A stretch of DNA of 64,000 nt from NCBI GenBank assembly GCA_037176845.1, contig JAYKXP010000052.1:330830-394829 (forward strand). The letters are read 5' to 3'. Below are positions 57,141 through 64,000 of this stretch, piece after piece. The position numbers and the translations under genes were made by a program. The stretch's first letter is position 1. Each line of letters opens with the position of its first letter. The notes under the pieces were generated by a model. The model was not told the origin of the DNA and did no database searches. It was given only the letters and a program-made list of their open reading frames with translations. The DNA is from Paramarasmius palmivorus (Eukaryota; Basidiomycota; Agaricomycetes; Agaricales; Marasmiaceae).

Positions 57141-60028
57141 ATGGTACGTTTCCCCGCTGCTTCTTTTTTTTTTTCTCATAACTCTTCGCACTAGGATCCA
57201 GACTTTGGTCGCATCGTCAGTCGATTGCGAACATGGAAAATTTACTGGACGACATATTCAAGGAACACCCAAGAGCAACTAAAGCACAAGACGGCACGGT
57301 CGTAATACCTGCAGACGCCCTGCCCGACGTTTTCGTTCATTTTCGGAACTTTATGGAAGCGGATTTCAGTTACTGGAGCCAGAAGAGGTGGAAATGTTGA
57401 GTGCGTTGTTGCAGGCGAATCCGGGTATAGAGTGTTCGGCTGCTCTGCTGTGAGCTTCATTGCGGAGAAGACCAAGGCTAGCCCCAGCCCACCCGAGTCC
57501 CGGGAGACGACGAATTCACCAGAGGACGGTCTCTCGAACAGAACAGCGATGATGATTACGGTGGCAGGAGTTCCAGCACGGACTCTACAGGGACACACAG
57601 ACACCCCTCTCGGCCACCATCTCGTTCAGGCTCGGCTGTACCTCAGACGCCACGCGGACCTCCCGCATTTGACAGCTCAAAAAGACAACGTGCAAACACC
57701 CTTACAGAGCATCCCCCCATCTTCATACTCTCGACGCCCCACTGCTCCCCACAGACGCAAATCCGACGCTGGAAGTCGGTCAGATTCTGAATACTCTGCT
57801 TCACCATCTGCTTATGGATACCGTAACCCTGCTTCTCGAGCACGAGCTCCCAGCAACCCGACGTCGCCTAATCCTGGTGTCATGTCGCCAAACGCCTCCT
57901 TCGGCGACTTTGACATTGGCTCGCCACCGTTCAGACCTCCGTCACGACCTTCTTCAAGGCAGGCTAGGATATATGGTGACGACAGAGGTTACGCATCTCC
58001 AGATGACGAAACCCTTAACCAGTCCATTTCCTCTCTCCCCATGCCCCGACATTCTGCGTCAGATTCTGATTCAGAGGAAGAAGACGTCCTCGGCCTCGTT
58101 TTGGAACGGCGAGAATCTACGGCTTCTACGGTGTCATTAGAACCCCTGGACCGTCTGGAGGTGCTACAGAAAGCCAATGCAGAACTGGGCAAAAAGTTGA
58201 TGGATGCTGAAAACACGCTACAGCGGAAGCTCACTGAGCATGAAACTGAGCTAGAGGATCTTCAGCTTAGAATTGACGAGTTGAAGAGCGAGCTCAGCGC
58301 TACGAAGAAGGAAGAGAAGGAGTTAAGGAGTAAAGAGGTAAATAACTATCCTCCTTCTATATTTTGTTCATGTCCTGATGTCTCTTATCATCTAGCGTTC
58401 TAGTTCATCACAAATTACAACGCTCGAAAACGAGATCGGCAAGCTTAACCGACAGCTTGACCATGCTCGTAACAACTACCAATCTCTTCACCGTCAATAC
58501 CTCGAACAGTGCTCTGCTTCTGAGAAGTACCGTGACGATCTTCGCAGTCGCGATGAAGCTATCAGGTCTCTCAATGATGCCGCGCAGCTTCACGAGATGG
58601 AAGCTGGGAAATGGTCGCGAGAAAGAGAGGTGTACGAAGAGAGAATAGGAAGGCTCGAAGAGGAGCTAGTGATTGCGCAGCAAGCCATGGGCCAACTTGA
58701 GGAACAGAAGCAGGAGAACCTTATGTTGAAGGAGACTATTGACAGAATGAGGTTCGACATGGACGAGCTGCGGAATAGCTTGGCTTCTGGAGTGGCTGGT
58801 GGAGGCCCAGGTTCTGGCGCTAGCAGTCGTAACAACACTGTTAGCAAGAGTCTTGGTGCCGAGCTTGCGGATAAGATGGGTGCTTGGGGCGAGGCTGAGG
58901 AAGACGCTGATGATGAGGAAGACCTTGAGGGCGAAGGTAGTGAGACGGTTGTAGAGGACATTGAAGAAGGTAGCGAAGACGAGGATGTCATCCAGACGAT
59001 TATCCGACGGAGAGTGCAGAGGGTTAGTTCGACCATCTCATTGCGTGTACTTGCTCACTAACGCATCATTTTTTCTACAGAAAGTCGCCTCTCGTGCAAA
59101 CCGGACCTTGGAAACGACACAAACCTTTGAGGAGGTCAAAGAGTACTCGGATAGCTCGACCCAATACGACCCTAGCCTCTTCCTTGTTGCAACATCTTCG
59201 CAAACAGACCCGCCTCCACCCCCGCCCAAGAAGGTTGTAGTTGATGTACAGACGGAAGTCATCGAGGAACCTGTGGAGCCCACGCCTGAAAAGGCAGAAA
59301 TGGAGATCCAAACTGACCCCGTCGAAGTCGTGGTAGAGGTCAAAAAGGAAGAGCCCGAGCCTGAACCTATCGCGTCCTCTTCCAAGCAGACTCTTGATGA
59401 TTCACCTCCAGCCTACGACGAAGAAGCTGAGATCCAGAGACGCGTTCGTGCCGAACTTCTCAAACTACACGGTGTCATTGGTAGCGACATCGAGGTTTCA
59501 GAGGGTCTTCAAGAAGAGTGGGCTGCGTTCAAGGACGAGCTTGGTGTAGGATGTGGTGTCATCGACGAGGTGCTCGCAAAGTCTCGTGTCGTCCGCCGAA
59601 AACCCGAAGCGAAAGAGGAAGAAAAGGGAAAGAGGGGTTACTCAAGGTTCTATCGCAATATCTACAACACATACATCTCACCTTCGTCTTCTGGACCTAA
59701 TCCACCTGGTGGGGCTTCTAATATCATTACGCAGACTGCCATCATAGCAGGAGCTTCGGCCCTTGTCGTCGGTGCATCTGCGCTCGTTCAGATGGCGTTA
59801 GCAGGATCTGGCATTGGCCCTCAATACGGCTGGGGTGTACCAGGAGGCCCTACGTATCACGACCGCGTTGCTTGGGCAAGCTTCAATGCATTACCCGGCG
59901 GTGGTGGCGAGGGCTTCGGCTATGCTGCTGGTGGATATGCTGGTGGAGGCGGCGCTGCTGAAGTGTTCAACTTTTTGGGCAGAGTAGGCGGTGGTGCAGC
60001 CAGGATAGTTCGAGGCTGGCCTACATGA
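57141..60028 (+). CDS. Conserved basidiomycete coiled-coil protein with C-terminal hydrophobic segment
   Basis: ATG at 57141-57143 followed at once by an intron (57144-57194) and DPDFGRIVSRLRTW, a start shared by agaricomycete homologues. Then NLLDDIFKEHPRATKAQDG, PEEVEMLSALLQANPGIEC, a Ser/Arg-rich low-complexity region (SSSTDSTGTHRHPSRPPSRS, RRPTAPHRRKSDAGSRSDSE), an acidic SDSEEEDVLGLVLERRES motif, a coiled coil of roughly 250 residues (KANAELGKKLMDAENTLQRK; TLENEIGKLNRQLDHARNNY), acidic EEDADDEEDLEGEG, repeated QTD motifs, and a hydrophobic segment TAIIAGASALVVGASALVQM before a Gly-rich tail. Introns at 58337-58395 and 59022-59081. The 57.2-57.75 kb part needs about five frame changes to match the family; the rest is intact. 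Possibly membrane-anchored scaffold; role unknown. Confidence 0.7.
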
Positions 60029-60687
60029 GTAGGTGCGAGCTTCCTTGTTCCCTTTTCTTTTTTAAACTCTTTCTGGCTATTGTTTTATTATCTTGTTGTT
60101 CTTTTTCCTCGTTGATACGTTGCGTTGCGATGCATGCTGCGGCTCGTTGTTTGTATTATTAATTCCTTATCCATTAATGCCCCCACCCCTCGTTTGTCTT
60201 TCGGCCATTCATGTTCACCGGGACTGTTATGATTTGACAATAGTACATAGAGTACCCCGTCTGATGGATTACGGATTAAATAGGATTGATGATACCAGTA
60301 CATACGAACCCTCATACACACATCCATTCTTTCCCCGCCATTCCTCGCACTCTCCACTCTGCATATTGTTATTTTTCGTATTCGTACTGTGTTTTTTAGT
60401 CTCTAGGAACTCGATACACTATACTACTCTACTCTCGGCATTCATGGAATAAATCCCCCCCAACATTCACAAATCAAGTACATACGTTGTTGCACTCATT
60501 AACCATCAACCGTAATATTCGCCCGTACCGGTGGTTGACAAGATAATCCTAATATAGCAGGAGGTTTTTACCAAAATAAGTAATACAGAACGTCCGCCAT
60601 CCAAGCTCTATATACAACTCTGAATACATAATAATTCATATGTAGTCATCCCGAAGCCCAGGCCTGCCAACACTCTTAGTCCTATCA
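60029..60687. other. 3' flank between convergent genes
   Basis: T-rich just after the coiled-coil stop, then AT-rich DNA with no convincing ORF. Probably the facing 3' UTRs of the coiled-coil gene and the Zn2Cys6 gene. Confidence 0.4.
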
Positions 60688-60790
60688 ACACCTTGAGCAA
60701 TCCGACCAAGCCGCCGTTGACTGATGGTAGGGCGCAAATGCACCATCAGGAATGGCCATTTCCTGACCCCCATATCCCCTCGGCTATTGG

Positions 60791-60866
60791 GCCCCCCCCC
60801 CCCCCCCCCCCTCACCCCCCACCCCCCCCACCCCATCCCCCCCCCCCCCCCCCACCCCCCCCCCCC
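60791..60866. repeat. Poly-C tract (poly-G on the coding strand)
   Basis: About 76 bp of C interrupted only by single A or T. It follows the codons EQLTAMS of the minus-strand regulator gene, where an intron or the C-terminus should lie. G-runs on the minus strand could form G-quadruplexes. Confidence 0.85.
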
Positions 60867-61539
60867 GACATCGCAGTAAGCTGCTCGAAGAACTCGGCAA
60901 TCAGCGAGTTCGGGTATCCAACAGGTAAATCCAGATAATGACTGGGCCCTGTACTAGCACTTTGAATTGGAACTTCTTGCGGCGTTATTCCAATGCCATC
61001 TCGGCCAGAGAACCAATAGCCTCCGACGGCGCCTTGGGCGTCCACGTGTCTCTAGGTTCGCTTTAGAGGTATAGTTTAATTGGCCATGGAGAGGAAGGCG
61101 ACCGAGATCGTCGCTAGACAAATCGGTAAGGGGAATAGCTGCTGTTCTCCTGGTCGATGTAGGAAGACCTCTTGAGATCGATTGATCCAGGATCAACCCC
61201 GGAAACGCTCGAGCCACCGCCATAACTCGTTTAGAGCTCGCTATATTCTCGTTCCCGACATGTTCAGATCGCTGACTGAGCCGCATGGAAGATGATCCGA
61301 TGGGACTATCCGAACCCCTTTCGCGTTTATTCTGCGAAGTGGGGCTCGATTGTGGAAGTGGTAATTGGACCAACGGTAGCAGTTCGCACATAACGTCCCT
61401 AATAAACATTGATCAAGTCAAGAAATTCATAGAACATGTTCTATGCTTACCATGATCGCCCGGCCATGTGCACCTAAGCAAATGAAAGAATGAATCAGTC
61501 GAAAAATGACAACCTGACCCAGTTTGAAACCAAACCACA

Positions 61540-61564
61540 CCCCCCCACCCCCCCCCCCCCCCCC

Positions 61565-61598
<34 letters not shown>

Positions 61599-61599
61599 A
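61540..61599. repeat. Poly-C tract within an intron of the regulator gene
   Basis: About 60 bp of C with two A interruptions. On the minus strand it forms the 5' part of a putative intron (GAAGAG|GTGGGGG... to TTGCTTAG) between YARR and HMAGRSW. Confidence 0.85.
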
Positions 61600-63790
61600 C
61601 CTCTTCTCGCATACTTGTAAAGCATTGCATTCATTTGTGCACGTCACTCATCTCTTTGACCGGATCTATCGTGAGACCAGATCGCTTCCCTCCCCATATG
61701 TTCAACAGCAAGACAACACCTGCTGTGAAACTGTATGACTATTAAAACTCATTAATCAGAATTACATCCATTCAACCCTGGATCGAAGAATCATTCATAC
61801 CTGCGCCCATGGGAGCGAATACCCCCCTCTTATTCGCACGACATCGACGATGTGGCTGAGGGATCTAGCTGCATTTGTGCAAATGGCCAGAGACGGGTAG
61901 AAGACGGGGGAAGACTTTCTGGTGAATTGGCGATGGATAAGGATCTGTAAGTTGTAGAACGAGGTATAGAGTACGGAAGATTGGTTGAAGAAAGTAGTAT
62001 CTTGAAGTTGAGGGTCCCATCGCACTAATTAACGATGAGTGAGGTCAGGTTAATCTACGAAAATGGATCTTACGGACAGTGATCTGGAATCCCATCAACC
62101 CAACCGATTGAGAGCCAAGTCCAGTTCGGCAACCAACGCGCTGCTCCCAATCTGGCTCCAAAATCCTAGTAGACTTTGGCTTGTTGACGCAATACTATAC
62201 TGCGGAGGTTATATTGCTTAGTAACACTGCAAAGGGGCGAATATCAAGTCACACACCAAGGTCCGTAGAATAAGCAGCCAAACTTCTACCCAGCTTCAGA
62301 TAAGAAAGAAGAACGCGACATAGATGGCCTCTCCGGCGGTTGCCGGAAAGGGCCAATGTCGGATCAGGATGTCCCAGTATCGTCGTCGCAATCGGCGGCA
62401 TGTCAAGGTCGTCACTGCATCTGTATCGTCACCTTGTTCAGGAGTTGCCGAGAATCGACTACTCTTCGTCCTGAACGACACATGGTCGCCGAGGTATGCA
62501 CTGACATGTCGATCGATGGTCAGGTCGGCACCTGTATGAAAGTCAAATGCGGCAGCTTTGAAGAACGAGCTACACAAAAAGCTCTTCGTCAAACTCGCTT
62601 CGACCTTATGTTTTCACGTCTTCGATGGCCCCTATGTACCTGTCCATGCGACGGTAACCAATCTGGTCCAACATGAGTGTGGTGCCGACGATCCCTGCAA
62701 ACCGAACATAGAGCTGTTTAAGGACACGTTCGTTCATCAAACCCCGGCAGGACATTAGGCGTCACCAAGTTGAATTGCAGATTATGAAAGTTGGGTAGGT
62801 TCCGGAAACGTATTATCGACCAGCTCCAATCTGAAACGCCACCACCTCCTCCGCACGACAGCCAAGAATCGGAGCCTGGAAGGATACCTAGGATCGTCGG
62901 AGTGTCGTGATGCGTTTGCGCCACCAAGAGAAGAACACCAGCAAAAGTCCCATCGCGCAGGTGGAGTTTATGCTATTCTTTCTCGATGTTGGTCGATGTA
63001 GGAGAGGGAGTAGCAACTGACCTTGTTGAAACTAGATGTCGATGAGATCGTTCATAAGGGTCTTTCCGGGAATTCGTTTTGGGATGGCGTCGTCGTCGAA
63101 GAGATCCTGCCCACTATTGGGAAACCTGTAATATGCAACCAAAAGACGTATTAGGGATCGTACCCACTGGGTAGTGTTCAGACTCCCTCTGGTTCGGGCT
63201 AAGAAGAGGTCAAGACTCTCCCCTGTGAATTCCACCTTGAGATCGGAGCACAGTCTTGTTACGCACCCGCTATAGGCAGCATTGTGTATGACAGATGGCG
63301 CTCGAAATATCTTCAGTCTGGAACTCTCCGCCGTATCGCTGCAATCTTGTTCTTTGGATGATGTAAGCGCGTGACACCTCTGGATATTCGCGTAGCCAAA
63401 GGGCCATGTTTCACGAGTCGAAAGTGAAGTTTCCCAGTTCTTTCGCCAAGTCCTCGTCTGGAATAAATCTGAATGGGACATTAGGCTGGAAAAAAGGACC
63501 ATAAATTGATTTAACGCCCTCACGTTGCAAAATTTTCCAATTTCTCGATTCTATCCTCTATGGCTTCACATAAACTTGTCACAACAGGTTTGAGATCTCT
63601 CTTTCGACGGATGGCATAAACACGACACGAACGCCTTTGGAGGACCACGTTTCTGGTTAAAATGGATTCATCCTGAAGGTACCCATGCAAAACAGTCGAC
63701 TTCCTTTAGCGGGTTTCGACGTATGTCACTCCAAATCTGCAGCCAATGCAATTGGAACCACTATTCCCGGCAGTCTGTACTCCGTCGCCT

Positions 63791-64000
63791 GAAACACCCT
63801 GAGAACCTACTTTCTTTTTAGTGGGAAGAGCATGTCTCCATCGGACTAGATTCAATGACTGGGGTCAGCTAACAATAGCACAAATTATGACGAATACAAC
63901 GCACTCTTCTTCCTAGCGACAAATTATACCAGTCTTTGGACTTTCTCTTCTTGTTGGCCCCGCAGAGTCCCTCTCATCAGAAGAACATCTGGAGGAATGA
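63791..64000. other. Upstream end of the regulator gene, unresolved
   Basis: The first half of the Zn2Cys6 cluster and the start codon should be here on the minus strand. I see only ACSSH followed by a stop and a possible intron (GTAGGT...TTTCAG). The gene may extend past the window. Confidence 0.3.

Larger units (their letters stand above)
60688..63790 (-). pseudogene. Zn2Cys6 fungal transcription factor, apparently degenerate
   Basis: Exon-like segments follow family order on the minus strand. Second half of a Zn2Cys6 cluster: DGVQTAGNSGSNCIGCRFG then VTYVET (about 63.75 kb), where members normally have a final Cys at the V position. Linker coiled coil RGPPKA...EAIEDRIEKLEN (about 63.6 kb). 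RAPSVIHNAAYSGCVTRLCS, LKVEFTGESLDL and DALPKRIPG-like region (63.03-63.3 kb). Regulatory domain SQSLLGFWSQIGSSALVAEL with LALNRWVDGIPDH (about 62.1 kb), YTSFYNLQILIHRQFTRKSS and LAICTNAARSLSHIVDVVR (61.8-62.0 kb), then HMAGRSW, LLPLVQLPLPQSSPTSQNKR (61.35-61.45 kb). The first Cys half-cluster is not readable: an in-frame stop follows ACSSH. Two introns contain long G-runs. Family members are DNA-binding regulators; this copy is probably dead, or partly mis-assembled. Confidence 0.55.

Noticed and set aside
60693..60938. Plus-strand ORF encoding a proline/histidine-rich protein over the poly-C tract
   Set aside because: Its coding look comes only from the C-run (CCC and CAC codons); the minus strand carries the recognisable regulator gene.
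61490..61745. Plus-strand proline-rich ORFs across the second poly-C tract
   Set aside because: Same artefact as the first tract.

Overview
This window is nuclear DNA from a filamentous basidiomycete, most likely an agaricomycete mushroom. The evidence is the dense set of short spliceosomal introns (about 45-70 bp, GTRNGT donors), the gene families (TET/JBP-like dioxygenase, MYND, BTB, RanBP2-type and ZZ-type zinc-finger proteins, F-box/LRR-like proteins, a Zn2Cys6 regulator) and the transposon content. I found no bacterial operons, tRNA, rRNA or CRISPR. Most calls come from splicing by eye, so exon ends are exact only where I say the phases were checked.

The window has two halves. From 1 to about 53.5 kb it is accessory: fast-evolving, intron-rich, mostly uncharacterised genes, several as diverged paralogue pairs, broken up by mobile elements. 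Pairs are the nucleotidyltransferase-like genes at 0.5-2.6 kb (-) and 20.6-25.2 kb (+), the 195-202 aa genes at 39.1-39.8 kb (-) and 41.8-42.5 kb (+), and the RanBP2-finger genes at 44.0-44.6 and 47.1-47.6 kb. A compact run of putative interaction proteins (F-box-like, BTB, RanBP2-finger, MYND) fills 37.7-47.6 kb. A gene for a TET/JBP-type 2-oxoglutarate dioxygenase, the family that oxidises 5-methylcytosine, lies at 25.5-27.2 kb. From 54 kb onward the genes look like broadly conserved agaricomycete genes: an uncharacterised LRR-like protein, a coiled-coil protein with a C-terminal hydrophobic segment, and a degenerate Zn2Cys6 transcription factor.

Mobile DNA: a large Helitron (about 6.6-14.1 kb, minus strand) encodes a Rep (HUH) plus PIF1 helicase protein ending in a USP-like cysteine peptidase domain. 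Two related 2.6-2.9 kb foldback elements (22.3-24.9 and 48.7-51.5 kb) are nearly all inverted repeat and each lies inside an intron of a host gene. A 451-bp pogo/Tc1-like MITE with TA target duplication lies at 53.6-54.0 kb.

The most interesting signals are (1) the intronic foldbacks, which would be transcribed as long hairpins, (2) the Helitron-peptidase fusion, (3) the TET/JBP gene in a transposon-rich block, and (4) clusters of single-base frameshifts and poly-C tracts in the conserved half, which may be assembly errors or pseudogene decay.
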